DNA of 64,000 nucleotides from the NCBI GenBank assembly GCA_018266435.1, contig JAFEAL010000010.1:81523-145522 (forward strand), read 5' to 3'. Position 1 is the stretch's first letter; every line of letters begins with the position of its first letter. This DNA comes from Bacteroidota bacterium (lineage in GTDB: Bacteria; Bacteroidota; Bacteroidia; Cytophagales; Cyclobacteriaceae). The notes under the pieces were generated by a model. It made no database searches, was not told the DNA's origin, and saw only the letters and a list, made by a program, of their open reading frames with translations. Positions 38,486 to 47,501 of this stretch are shown here, piece by piece. A program made the translations under genes and the position numbers.

Positions 38486-38788
38486 CTAACCACGCAGGGA
38501 TGCAAGACTTACCAAGAGAGTAAACCCAATCCCGGCCATGACCATCCCCGAATTATCCTCCCTCGTTGAAATCACTTCAACCTTTGGAGTCAAGACTTCC
38601 TCCTTAACGTTAGCAGAAATTTTCTTTGCATACCCGCTCCCCTTGGGCAAAGTGAGTGGAAGTTGTTGTTTCTTGCTGTACCCAGAAGGAAAAAAAGCTG
38701 GAACAGCTTTTTTGACCTGCCTTTTATTGCGACAAGTTGGGCAACCACAATTTGGTTTGCCCAACCGATTTGAATTTTCCCCGCACAT
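38486..38788 (-). CDS. Small Cys-motif protein with C-terminal membrane span
   Basis: 100 residues. The N-terminus has CGEN followed by CGCPTC (a CxC-x2-C cluster that could bind zinc), a basic middle part, and a hydrophobic end GMVMAGIGFTLLVSLASL. I do not recognise a family. Last gene of the minus-strand module, 2 bp after the ATPase stop, so co-expressed with it. Confidence 0.65.
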   Translation of the reverse strand: MCGENSNRLGKPNCGCPTCRNKRQVKKAVPAFFPSGYSKKQQLPLTLPKGSGYAKKISANVKEEVLTPKVEVISTREDNSGMVMAGIGFTLLVSLASLRG

Positions 38789-38790
38789 AG

Positions 38791-39471
38791 TTATTCTATA
38801 ATTTTCTTTAAGCTGATGTTATAATGTATTCCAGTTTCACCGTAGCGGTTCTTTGAAGCAACCGCATAGTTGTTGACAAAGGTGTCGTCAACCTTTTTTA
38901 CTTCGATGTTGATGCCCGCATCGAACAGAGGTTTCGTCCCGCCCCTGATCTTGTTTGCTGACGTGCGCTGGAACAGAACAATCCAGACAGTGTTGGGGAA
39001 ATCATTCCGCAGGTTGTCAAACTCACTGCTTTCCACATCCAACTTTGTCCAACTGTCAACAATGATGACCTTGAATTTCCCAGCATACTTCCTCACGGTT
39101 TTGATACCATCAGGGGCTTCGCCCGCAATGTGGACACGACCGCGATTGGATGGCATAATGTACCTGTCGCGGTTGCGTTTGATGATGTTGCTGTTCGCCC
39201 CGATCTCCAGTTGGAACATGCCCACATCAAAACCGATTTCCGCAAACCCATCGGCCAGTTGGAATGCGAGCTGTGTCTTTCCAGCACCTTGATCTCCCTC
39301 GATGCTCATAGCCAATTTGTAAAGTTCAAGGTCACCGAGGAAGACACTGAGCGCGCCATTCAACCGAAACGAATCTTTCATGTGTTCATCAATGTGGTCG
39401 ATGTTCTGAAAGAGGCCGTCCACCTTTGCTGATGATTTAAAAGGCAAACCTTCTACCCTTTGCACCGACAC
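38791..39471 (-). CDS. RecA/RadA-like P-loop ATPase
   Basis: 226 residues. Walker A is GDQGAGKTQ (near residue 60), Walker B is FKVIIVDSWTKL, and KNRYGETG near the C-terminus resembles the RadA-specific KNRFG motif. The size is that of a bare RecA-fold domain (200-250 residues), without zinc or Lon domains. In this module it could act in DNA recombination, replication or genome packaging; PRD1-type packaging ATPases are of similar size but have a different motif set. The start is a GTG at 39471, overlapping the preceding gene by 19 bp; a GTG at 39465 is possible too. Confidence 0.75.
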   Translation of the reverse strand: MSVQRVEGLPFKSSAKVDGLFQNIDHIDEHMKDSFRLNGALSVFLGDLELYKLAMSIEGDQGAGKTQLAFQLADGFAEIGFDVGMFQLEIGANSNIIKRNRDRYIMPSNRGRVHIAGEAPDGIKTVRKYAGKFKVIIVDSWTKLDVESSEFDNLRNDFPNTVWIVLFQRTSANKIRGGTKPLFDAGINIEVKKVDDTFVNNYAVASKNRYGETGIHYNISLKKIIE

Positions 39472-40223
39472 GTACGGGCTTTTTTTTTGAACCCTGCCTT
39501 CGTTGAAGACAGCTCGCCCAAAAATTCCAATTTCACTTTTGGCTTTGCTCCCTTGATGCTTTTCAACAATTTTTCCTTGAAGGGTTTTTCAAGGCTGACA
39601 TTGATGTGCGTGACGTTGTTTGTCTCAGCTTTGCGCAATGTCTCTTTCAACCTTTTGGACATCTCACTTAACAAAGGCTTGCGGTCAGGATTACTCTTGA
39701 GCGTTTTTCCGAGCGACTTGTGGAAAGAACCCAACGCGCTCGTTGTCTTCTGTTTCCCGTCAAGGTTGACAAAACGTTTTATCAACTGAAGCTCCACGCT
39801 GAACCGTTTAACAGTGACGGGAAATTTCATTTCAGGTTTTGCAGCTTTTGTTTTCTTCACCGAAGCAGCTTTTTTGCTTTTTACTTTCTTCGCTTTTGCT
39901 TGCCTTACTTTTTTTTGCTCAGCACGTGCAGTTTTTTTCTCCGTTGGAATTTTCTTTGCTGCCTGCTTCTTCGGAGAGGGTGTTGCCTTTGGTTTCTTTT
40001 CCTTCGGAGGGGCTGAAGACGAAGCCATGCTTTCAAGAGCCTTGACGTGCAGTTCGTAGGTATCACATATGTCCGCATCCGCGAGCATTTCATTCCAGAG
40101 GTTGGCGTCGGTGAAGTTGGCCGAGCCTTCCTTCACGATGTTGTAGGTGTCCCTGTTGGCTTCATCGAGTTTCGAGAGGCCGACCTTTTCAATAAGGTTT
40201 TGGTAAGTTGATAACGTGGTCAT
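39453..40223 (-). CDS. Lys/Ala-rich, histone H1-like protein
   Basis: 256 residues. Residues 1-70 are helical and acidic; residues about 70-130 are a low-complexity Lys/Ala/Pro stretch (PKEKKPKATPSPKKQAAKKI, KVKSKKAASVKKTKAAKP) like the tails of histone H1 or Hc1; the C-terminal part is a more ordered Lys-rich domain. It probably binds nucleic acid, perhaps condensing the element's DNA. Its ATG overlaps the helicase stop by one base (TAATG), so translation is coupled. Confidence 0.75.
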   Translation of the reverse strand: MTTLSTYQNLIEKVGLSKLDEANRDTYNIVKEGSANFTDANLWNEMLADADICDTYELHVKALESMASSSAPPKEKKPKATPSPKKQAAKKIPTEKKTARAEQKKVRQAKAKKVKSKKAASVKKTKAAKPEMKFPVTVKRFSVELQLIKRFVNLDGKQKTTSALGSFHKSLGKTLKSNPDRKPLLSEMSKRLKETLRKAETNNVTHINVSLEKPFKEKLLKSIKGAKPKVKLEFLGELSSTKAGFKKKARTCRCKG

Positions 40224-43200
40224 TATGCTGCCATTTTTAATTTTACTTTCAGTGCTTTGGCTTTCAATGCGAGGCGCAGGCGCAACACATTGGCCGACCT
40301 CACCCCGTCCCTCTCCGAAGGAGAGGGTGACGGCTCAGGTTCAAGTTTTACGATTTCTGTCTTCCGTTCTTCGATTTTCTCTGCGACTTCCATCTTCACC
40401 TTGTCACTGATCTGCTCAAAGCCCCTGTCAGCTTCGACTTCATTGATGATCATGTCAAGTTGGTAAGGCAATACGCTCACGCTTGCATTATGCTTCTGTT
40501 GAAACAGTTGCACAACCTTTTCCAATCTCTTTGATGGGAATGTGGCGACCATGTAGTTGCTCGTTTTGTCGAAACGCCCGTTGTCCATGAGCGCGTTCAA
40601 TTCTTGGTCGAGATAAACATCACCGCCACCACTTCGGCTTGCCGACACCATCAATTTGAAATTGTTGTCGTACGTCTTTGTCAGCGTTGCACCATCTTCG
40701 GTGGTGATGCTGTTCCCACCGACAAGCCCCGCTATTATCTTGAGGGCTTTGATGATGGGGACTTTGATCAAGTTCTCGCCCTGCTTTGTTTCGCTCGGTT
40801 CCCATCCATCGGGCATGAGCCTGCCTTTCATCGTCCGTCCATCGTGCGTGGTGTAACTGATGAGCCTACCTTTGTTGAAAGAATCATCGCCATAGCTCTG
40901 CAACAGGTTGCCCGTGACGATGTAAGCAACGCCACGATCCTTTGTCACCGACTTGATGGCCGATTGCCACTCATCTTTCAGTTGCTCAAAATTGATGTGT
41001 GGGAGACTTGCACTCACGCCCATGATAGCGTTGATGTCTTTTATTTTCGACAGCGGTATGTCGATGCGCTTTTTCCCCGAGGCGATGGCCACCTGCAATT
41101 TCATGTTCGACGGTAAAAAAGGTTTTTCATTGTTGGGGTCAACGCGGACACCTAAACAAACTGCAAGGCTTTTGGCACTGCTTTCGTTTTCCATGTCGAG
41201 CGGGTAAAACAGTTTGCGACCGATGGTAAAGAAACTGAAAATGTCGAGCATCGCCTGTGAACGGTTGTTCGACTTTGCGATCTCCTTGGTCAGTTTTTCT
41301 TCACGTGCCTTTTCAAGTTCTCGCCCTCGTATTTCCAAAAAAGATTTGCGCTCTGTTTCGCTGTGCAAAGCCTTGTAGCCTTTCTCATCGGCAATGTTTT
41401 CGATGCGTAGCTTGTAATCGTCTTTGATTTCCTTCAACAATGCGTTTAGGTTGGATTGGGTTGTCAGGCCAAACTTGTTGACGAGAGCTTCTTTTATTTG
41501 AGTTGGTGTTTTATTTTCCAGCGATTGCACATAAAGGTTCTCCAGTTCGTTCACCGAGTAAGGTTTTTTCAAAATATTCACTTCGCATTTTTCGATGTAG
41601 GTGTTGTCACCAAAGGCACTTTGACCGCCTTTCCCAACAATCTTGATCGACTTGTCCAGTGTGGCCGCTTTCAGGTCGAGTACATCAACTTCGAGGTCAT
41701 ATTCATCAATCTGCTTGAGGTATTCCACTTCCTCGCGGTACATTTTCAGGATGGCCGAATAGAATTTTTCCTGCGTGTCAGTCGGAAGCACAGCCACGCG
41801 CCCACTTACTCGGTGGGCTGCATCTTCCATCACGGTATTGTTCCCATTGTCTGCACTGGATTCACTCAACCCAAGCGGGTCGTCCAACAACGTGTTTATC
41901 GTTGGGTTATCTTTCAAATAGGTTGTCACCACGCGGTCACCGATCTTGTTGAGAAAATCGTCCACCGAAAGAACAGCTTCACTTTGCTTCTGGTTGGAAG
42001 TGGTGTTTGCATCGAGGCTTTTCAGTTTCTTCTGCAACATCATCATCAACCGTTTCTCCGCAGGGATGGCCGAGAACACATAGTCGTAGATGGGTTTGTA
42101 AATCTGACCTGTGCTGTTGATGCGCCCGCGTTTTTGTACTTCCGTGTTGATGTCGAGTTCCGCTTGTAGCAACAGCATCACCCGTTGCTTCACCTGTTCC
42201 CTTGGGACATTCTTTGTTGGCAGCGCATGTGCGCTTGCACCCGTGCTTCCGCTCTGGTTGATCATCAGGACATCGACTTCGTTGTTTTGGAATTTTCGGA
42301 ACGCATCGTTGGCAAATTCGCGCTTGCGCGTTTTGATGAGTCCGATGTTTTTTTCTTTGCCGAGTTTCAGTTCCACTTCCAGTTTGCGGCCTGTGACTTC
42401 GGCCACGCGATACCCTGCATCGACAAGTTTTTTCTTCACAAGGTCAATGGGACTGATGACGATGCCAGAACTGACCGAACGGATTTTTGCAGCAATTTTT
42501 TTGTATTCTGTTTGGGCTTCCTCGCTCAAATCCGTTATCTCGAATTTTTTATGCACGCTTTTTCCCGTTTCATCGCGCTCGGTATAACGCAGCACACCGT
42601 CCAATCCTTTTTGTAACACGGTGGCGAAGTCTGCATTGATCTTTGTGCCGTCTTCGTTTTTGCTTTGCCCATCTACATCGGTGAGGCTTTCGATGAAACT
42701 TCCCATTGTGGAAGAAAAAGCGATGACAGGTTTCTTGCCTTCTTTCAACCGTTGGATCGCACGTTCGGCAACGGCATCCGCTTTGATGGCAAACAGCATT
42801 TGGTTCACAACTTGGAACACTTTGCTGAAGTAAGGGGTACTGTCTACGCCTGCGCCCTTTGTTCCCTTCCTCTTTTCAATATTGCTCCCCGTGTTCGTCT
42901 TGGCCGCAATCTTGTCGAGGGAATCTACTTCTATATCAATAAAATCTTTTTGGAAAGCGATGATGTCGCGGACGATCTGTGTGATGTTGTCGCTGATCGC
43001 CTTGTGTTCGGCTGCTTTTTCATCGAGCGTGATGTAGTTCACCTCGATGCCCTCGAAGCTGCGTTCCCTGCGTATCATCTGGCCGTGCTGTACAAGCTGG
43101 GCAGATAAAACTTCTTGCAATGCGACACCACCGCGTTCGATCCCTTCCACCAAAGCATTCTTGCTCATGTTGGCCTCGCTCATGGCCGTCTTCATCGCAT

Positions 43201-45079
43201 AGATGGGCATGTTGTCGGGACGCTTGGCAAAAGTGGCCGAAAGGAAGGTAACGCCTTTGGTCTCGCGGATGATGTCCTGCAAGATTTTTCCTGTGTTGCT
43301 CTCGCCACTGGCGTTGTGCGCTTCGTCCATGACGATGATGTTCCCTTTCGCGATGTGCTGTACCCATGAACCTTTTGGTGACTTGCCTACAATCTCACCG
43401 CGCTTGTTGATTTCGCCACCCGAAATCTGGGAATAGGTTAGCATGACATAGTCAAATTCTTTTGGGAGGTTTCCGCTGTCGATGATTTTCTTTTGTGCGT
43501 CAGCGCCCAACGCTTCGTAGACCACATTGCCATCTTCATCCTTCACGTGCGTTTTGCTGTCGCGTGCATTGACGATGTACGGTTTGAGCGATTCGCTCCC
43601 GATGGCCTTCAGGTCGCGATAGAGGTCGCTGAACAAGTTCGGTTTTTCCGTGATAAAAATGGGGTGCATCCCTTGTTGTCTGCCATAGCGTACCATTGCC
43701 GCAGCGATGCGGCCTTTGCCGATGCCTGTCTGGTCGCCCACTATCAAGGCTTGCCCTCGCTGCTCAATATTATATATGGCGAGGGCAACAGCATCAGATT
43801 GTTCCGCGCTCAGCGACTTGCACAGCTCTGTCTGAGATGAAAAGCCCAATTTCTTTTGTACATACACTTCGACATTTCCGACAACAACTTTGAGCTTCTT
43901 CAACGCTTGGTGTATTTCGTAGCCCATGCTGTCGGGCGTATCCACGTCAAGGCTGTTGCAGACCTGTGAGGCAGGGATGTAGGGCATACCTAGGTCTGAA
44001 CTATGATTGATTTGATTGTCTGAACTATGATTTTTTTGATTGGTATGATTCCTCTGATTGGAGAGGAGAAGCTTCGCTTTTAATGCTTTTGCTTTCAGCT
44101 TTAATTTTAGCTTCATCGAATTATGGGATTCAGAAATTGGTTGTTCACGGTGATCAGCAAACCGCATGACACGGTGGAATAATTCTTCGAAAGTGTTGAC
44201 CACTACATCACGATCGGTCTTCAGCGGTGCAACACCTTCGGGTGTGGGCTTGCGGCCATCGATCAATATCAAACGTACATTGAACGAAGTCCCCTGCCTG
44301 CTGTAAAGTGCGTGGCCATCGATCTGTATAGTGTCAAGTACATGGTAATGCTTATGGAGGTAGTTGAAAAAAATCCTGTTCTTTCCCTGCGCGATGCGAC
44401 CATGTACGTCCCATTGCGTGTGGTTGCCGATGATGATGGCCGCGCGGCCACTGTCATTCAAAGAGTCGAGTGCGCGGATGGCCATGAGGTGGTCGAGGTC
44501 TTTGATCGCATAACCTTCGATCTCAATGTCATTGCGCAACCTTCCGAACGGAGGGTTGGTCAGCACCGCATCAAACCGAAAACCTTCCAGCCGAGAGGTC
44601 GCATCGAAGTGGTGTACTTTTTTGAAGTTTTGCGTTTTAAGGTTTTCCCTTCTGACCGCATCGATTTCATTCACATAAAAATGCTGTGGATCTCCCGCGA
44701 TGGTGAGCAGCCCGTTCCCAGCACTCGGTTCAAAGTAATCCCCAGCTTTATCTACCCCGCAAAAAATTCCCATCAGGTAACCGATGGGCGCTGGGGTGCT
44801 GTACTGTTGCAGCATGATCGACTGGCTCGTGCGGTGCGAAAGGTTCACCTGCGCCCTGTACAGTTCGACTATGTCTGCATACTTTTCAGCAATGGTTTTG
44901 TTGTGCTGATGCGCAAGCATCCGCGCTTGGCGGACGATGGCCAGTTCGGAAAATTCCTTGACAAGATTTTTATCATGGATACCGAATGACCTTGCCATCT
45001 TTTCAAGGAGGAGCTTGTTCTGCCTCCCTTTGGATTGCAGCAATCCTTCAACAGCTTTTACAAAACCTTCTTTGTTCAC
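40223..45079 (-). CDS. N6-adenine methylase fused to Strawberry-notch-like SF2 helicase
   Basis: 1618 residues from a GTG at 45079, 5 bp after the upstream stop (the open frame continues to 45163 inside the previous gene). The methylase part has FEPSAGNGLL (about residue 116) and the catalytic LTNPPFGR (about 176). The helicase part has Walker A VGDQTGIGKGR (about 450), IVMDEAHN (about 584), LSATFA (about 618) and a C-terminal RecA domain with NQSGSTGAS and QRGRINSTGQ (about 985). This architecture is shared with DarB, the virion-carried antirestriction protein of phage P1, and with Strawberry-notch proteins. It is the largest gene of the module; an antirestriction role is inferred. Confidence 0.88.
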   Translation of the reverse strand: MNKEGFVKAVEGLLQSKGRQNKLLLEKMARSFGIHDKNLVKEFSELAIVRQARMLAHQHNKTIAEKYADIVELYRAQVNLSHRTSQSIMLQQYSTPAPIGYLMGIFCGVDKAGDYFEPSAGNGLLTIAGDPQHFYVNEIDAVRRENLKTQNFKKVHHFDATSRLEGFRFDAVLTNPPFGRLRNDIEIEGYAIKDLDHLMAIRALDSLNDSGRAAIIIGNHTQWDVHGRIAQGKNRIFFNYLHKHYHVLDTIQIDGHALYSRQGTSFNVRLILIDGRKPTPEGVAPLKTDRDVVVNTFEELFHRVMRFADHREQPISESHNSMKLKLKLKAKALKAKLLLSNQRNHTNQKNHSSDNQINHSSDLGMPYIPASQVCNSLDVDTPDSMGYEIHQALKKLKVVVGNVEVYVQKKLGFSSQTELCKSLSAEQSDAVALAIYNIEQRGQALIVGDQTGIGKGRIAAAMVRYGRQQGMHPIFITEKPNLFSDLYRDLKAIGSESLKPYIVNARDSKTHVKDEDGNVVYEALGADAQKKIIDSGNLPKEFDYVMLTYSQISGGEINKRGEIVGKSPKGSWVQHIAKGNIIVMDEAHNASGESNTGKILQDIIRETKGVTFLSATFAKRPDNMPIYAMKTAMSEANMSKNALVEGIERGGVALQEVLSAQLVQHGQMIRRERSFEGIEVNYITLDEKAAEHKAISDNITQIVRDIIAFQKDFIDIEVDSLDKIAAKTNTGSNIEKRKGTKGAGVDSTPYFSKVFQVVNQMLFAIKADAVAERAIQRLKEGKKPVIAFSSTMGSFIESLTDVDGQSKNEDGTKINADFATVLQKGLDGVLRYTERDETGKSVHKKFEITDLSEEAQTEYKKIAAKIRSVSSGIVISPIDLVKKKLVDAGYRVAEVTGRKLEVELKLGKEKNIGLIKTRKREFANDAFRKFQNNEVDVLMINQSGSTGASAHALPTKNVPREQVKQRVMLLLQAELDINTEVQKRGRINSTGQIYKPIYDYVFSAIPAEKRLMMMLQKKLKSLDANTTSNQKQSEAVLSVDDFLNKIGDRVVTTYLKDNPTINTLLDDPLGLSESSADNGNNTVMEDAAHRVSGRVAVLPTDTQEKFYSAILKMYREEVEYLKQIDEYDLEVDVLDLKAATLDKSIKIVGKGGQSAFGDNTYIEKCEVNILKKPYSVNELENLYVQSLENKTPTQIKEALVNKFGLTTQSNLNALLKEIKDDYKLRIENIADEKGYKALHSETERKSFLEIRGRELEKAREEKLTKEIAKSNNRSQAMLDIFSFFTIGRKLFYPLDMENESSAKSLAVCLGVRVDPNNEKPFLPSNMKLQVAIASGKKRIDIPLSKIKDINAIMGVSASLPHINFEQLKDEWQSAIKSVTKDRGVAYIVTGNLLQSYGDDSFNKGRLISYTTHDGRTMKGRLMPDGWEPSETKQGENLIKVPIIKALKIIAGLVGGNSITTEDGATLTKTYDNNFKLMVSASRSGGGDVYLDQELNALMDNGRFDKTSNYMVATFPSKRLEKVVQLFQQKHNASVSVLPYQLDMIINEVEADRGFEQISDKVKMEVAEKIEERKTEIVKLEPEPSPSPSERDGVRSANVLRLRLALKAKALKVKLKMAA

Positions 45080-45084
45080 CGTGA

Positions 45085-45705
45085 TTATTTTTTGTTCACC
45101 CGTATCAATTCCTGCGAGGTGATCTTCACAAACGGGTTGACACTGGTAATGTCGGAGTACCACTTTTTGCGACCGATGCGGAGTCCGAGTATTTTTTTCC
45201 GCTGCCAGTACACCACGCCTTGGAGCGGTACTTTGATTTCGATATGGGGCTGGATTTCTTTTCCCTGTATTGTCCCCTGAACAATATTGAGGCTGTCCTT
45301 GTACGAAAAAACTTTCGCTGGCAGCAACGTGCTGTCGATGTTCAACATCACCGTGTCGCGCAATGGCAATTTGAAATTCCTGAAAAACCTCAGATGGATC
45401 TGCGACATCTCGTCAAGGTTGTTCAGGCGTTGGTTAATGCCAGCGAACTGACCCAGATAAACCAAGCGTTCGTTGTCGCGGAGTTCCCGCGTGTTGCGCA
45501 ATGTCAAATCGAGCAACTCCGTCTTGGCGGTTTCGCGGCCAAGTTTGTTTTTGTAAAATGTCGTGTTCGATGTTTCGGCATTGGCAAACGCCAATGCCTG
45601 CTCTCGTTCTTTGTGGAGCTGCGCTATTTTCTTTTCTTCCATCACCACCAGCCCACCGAGGACTGAGATGATAATGATTGCAACGGCTATTATTTTAAGT
45701 TCCAT
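45085..45705 (-). CDS. DUF6549-like lysis (spanin-like) protein
   Basis: 206 residues: one N-terminal membrane span (IIAVAIIIISVLGGLVVM), a periplasmic coiled coil (EEKKIAQLHKEREQALAFANAET...) and a C-terminal beta-rich part (WYSDITSVNPFVKITSQELIRV) that matches my recollection of the DUF6549 proteins of Bacteroidota phages, where they sit in lysis cassettes. An inner-membrane spanin-like role is inferred. It follows the holin-like gene by 36 bp and precedes the helicase. Confidence 0.65.
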   Translation of the reverse strand: MELKIIAVAIIIISVLGGLVVMEEKKIAQLHKEREQALAFANAETSNTTFYKNKLGRETAKTELLDLTLRNTRELRDNERLVYLGQFAGINQRLNNLDEMSQIHLRFFRNFKLPLRDTVMLNIDSTLLPAKVFSYKDSLNIVQGTIQGKEIQPHIEIKVPLQGVVYWQRKKILGLRIGRKKWYSDITSVNPFVKITSQELIRVNKK

Positions 45706-45741
45706 ATTTTTTCTTTCACTTTAACATTTCACTTTTCACTT

Positions 45742-46002
45742 TTAACTGATCTTCGCGTTCCGCTCCACATCTTTCCTCAGTTCCTCGATGGCCAGCGTCA
45801 GCTTGGTCTGGCTGTCCACTGCCTTGCCATAGAGTTCCATGAGCTTATCTTGGTTGTGCATGATCTGCTCGTCTTTGTCTTTGATGACCTTGTTTTTTTC
45901 TTTGATGTACGACCACATGATGTAGCCGATGACGGCCATCACGATGATGATCGGTGATTGCTGCAACAGCGTGTTGATAAGTACTGGGTTGATTGTTTCC
46001 AT
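45742..46002 (-). CDS. Holin-like small membrane protein
   Basis: 86 residues: one membrane span (SPIIIVMAVIGYIMWSYI) followed by a charged coiled coil (KEKNKVIKDKDEQIMHNQDKLMELYGKAVDSQ). The layout matches BhlA/bacteriocin-type holins. Position between the GH108 endolysin (10 bp) and the spanin-like gene supports a lysis function. Confidence 0.65.
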   Translation of the reverse strand: METINPVLINTLLQQSPIIIVMAVIGYIMWSYIKEKNKVIKDKDEQIMHNQDKLMELYGKAVDSQTKLTLAIEELRKDVERNAKIS

Positions 46003-46012
46003 TGAATAATTT

Positions 46013-46678
46013 TTATGCGGCCTGTTTCATTTTTGATTTCGTATTTCCAAATACCACGTACAGCAAAATGCCTGTGGCGATCACACCTGTGGCCACCAAG
46101 GCGATGTTGGTACTGTTCTCTTTCACTTTTGTTTTCACCGACTCGTACAATCGGTCAAGCCGCTTTGCCCACCCTTCGTAGTTGGCAGATTGGTTGGGCA
46201 AAGAGAGATACCATTGCTTTTTGAAACCTGAAAAACTTTTCACAAAATCCGCTTCGTTGGAAACCGAGTTGAGCCGTTGCAGTGTCAACGTGTCCATCCT
46301 CCCGTTGATCGGCAGTTGCATGAACTGTTGGAGCTTTCGGATGGCAGTGACAGAACCCGATGCCCAAGCCCAATCGACCAGCGTGTCGGCAACCGCTTGG
46401 CTTTTGATCTGGTCGCCTTTGACCGCATCCCAATAGCCGAACTTGAAGACCATTTCCCAAACCTGCTGAGGCATCGCATAGAAAATCGCGATGAGCTTCT
46501 CTTGGCTCACATTGAGCCGCGGTTGAAATTTCTTCAGCGTTGACCACGTGATGCCCTTGTTGGTGTGGAAACCTTTTCCGTCAGGCACAGGGTCAACACT
46601 GGCCTTGTCTGTTTTGGCCTTGCTCAAGCCGCCTTCTGCACGAAGGAGGAACGGTATGATCTCTCTGTAGTTTGCCAT
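46013..46678 (-). CDS. GH108-type endolysin with C-terminal membrane anchor
   Basis: 221 residues. IIPFLLRAEGGLSKAKTDKAS contains the EGG motif whose Glu is the predicted catalytic acid of GH108 muramidases; HTNKGITWSTL, YWDAVKGDQIKSQAVADTLVDWAW and the C-terminal binding part (LQQFMQLPINGRMD) complete the family. A C-terminal span (NIALVATGVIATGILLYVVF) is unusual for this family and suggests anchoring in the cell or virion membrane. The ATG at 46678 overlaps the previous stop as TGATG. Confidence 0.85.
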   Translation of the reverse strand: MANYREIIPFLLRAEGGLSKAKTDKASVDPVPDGKGFHTNKGITWSTLKKFQPRLNVSQEKLIAIFYAMPQQVWEMVFKFGYWDAVKGDQIKSQAVADTLVDWAWASGSVTAIRKLQQFMQLPINGRMDTLTLQRLNSVSNEADFVKSFSGFKKQWYLSLPNQSANYEGWAKRLDRLYESVKTKVKENSTNIALVATGVIATGILLYVVFGNTKSKMKQAA

Positions 46679-47301
46679 CACACTTTTACCACACCTCCTG
46701 GAGTTGGAACTGAAATACTCGAATCGCCCTTGATAAAGTTTTTGTAGGCGTATGCACCAACGAACAGTATCACACCACCGACCAAGACTGGCACGGCATA
46801 CTTCGCAAGGTTCGTAAAGTTGCTGAGCGTCCCCGTTGCACCATCAATGATTTTTCCTGTGTTGTCAACGGTATTGACCAACGTGTTCGAAGCTGAGTCA
46901 ACAATCTTTGAAGTCTTGTCGCCAGCCGCCACGGAAAAATCCTGAAGGCGGTTGAATATCGAGCTGAGGCCAACGCTGACGAAGTAGGTATGGAACTCAC
47001 TTCCGTACCCACATTTAGATAATGTCCAGCTCGCGCGCGCCCAATGGCCAACAAAAACTTCGTTCGCTTTGGCGATGGCATCTTTTTCAGGATACCTGAT
47101 CCTGCTCTTGAACCTTCCTTCTTTGAACCATTTCACAAGCCCCTTGTGGAAGATCATCCAATCATTGCATTCCCATTTCACTTCGCCTTTGTGGCGCAGT
47201 GAATAGTTGGGCTGCGCAATGTCGTTGGTGTGGACATCGAATATCACTGGCACTTCTGCAACACCAAGCGAACCGTTTTGATATGGCAAAGAGAACGTCA
47301 T
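46678..47301 (-). CDS. Membrane-anchored virion-type protein, unknown
   Basis: 207 residues from the ATG at 47301, which overlaps the small upstream ORF by 4 bp (the open frame runs further but is then out of place). The N-terminal half is a compact soluble domain (VIFDVHTNDIAQPNYSLRH, WMIFHKGLVKWFKEGRF), the C-terminal half is Thr/Asn-rich helical sequence (VDSASNTLVNTVDNTGKIIDGATGTL) and a membrane span (YAVPVLVGGVILFVGAYAYKNF). I recognise no family. The amphipathic repeat-like helix before the span recalls membrane-associated virion proteins. Confidence 0.7.
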   Translation of the reverse strand: MTFSLPYQNGSLGVAEVPVIFDVHTNDIAQPNYSLRHKGEVKWECNDWMIFHKGLVKWFKEGRFKSRIRYPEKDAIAKANEVFVGHWARASWTLSKCGYGSEFHTYFVSVGLSSIFNRLQDFSVAAGDKTSKIVDSASNTLVNTVDNTGKIIDGATGTLSNFTNLAKYAVPVLVGGVILFVGAYAYKNFIKGDSSISVPTPGGVVKV

Positions 47302-47471
47302 AGGAAGTGCTGGTACATTTTCAATTTTTCGTTCATGCCCTTTTTGCAACTCTTGTTCGCAAGGATGACAAGGCTGTCGCGCGTGGCATTGTTGGCAAGT
47401 ATTTGCAAGGCTTGTTGGATGTCCGTTTTCTCCTTGTCGTTCTGTGGTTTTATGTTGATCGTTACTTCCAT
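47298..47471 (-). CDS. Small 57-residue protein
   Basis: Complement of 47471-47298 reads MEVTINIKPQNDKEKTDIQQ... to ...NEKLKMYQHFL. It fills the gap between two module genes: its stop overlaps the next ATG (ATGA at 47298-47301) and its start lies 31 bp after the previous stop. It begins with a beta strand and continues as a charged helix; the pattern is protein-like but no family is known to me. Confidence 0.6.
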   Translation of the reverse strand: MEVTINIKPQNDKEKTDIQQALQILANNATRDSLVILANKSCKKGMNEKLKMYQHFL

Positions 47472-47501
47472 CGGCTAATTGATAATTGACTAATTGAAAA
47501 A

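Noticed and set aside
38791..39471. Assignment of the 226-residue ATPase as a PRD1-type packaging ATPase
   Set aside because: Size fits, but KNRYG and the RecA-like motif set favour a RadA-like protein; left open.
44312..44989. 225-codon plus-strand ORF, and other long plus-strand ORFs within 39-56 kb
   Set aside because: They lie opposite the methylase-helicase and structural genes, lack neighbours in phase, and arise from the higher GC content and codon bias of the minus strand.
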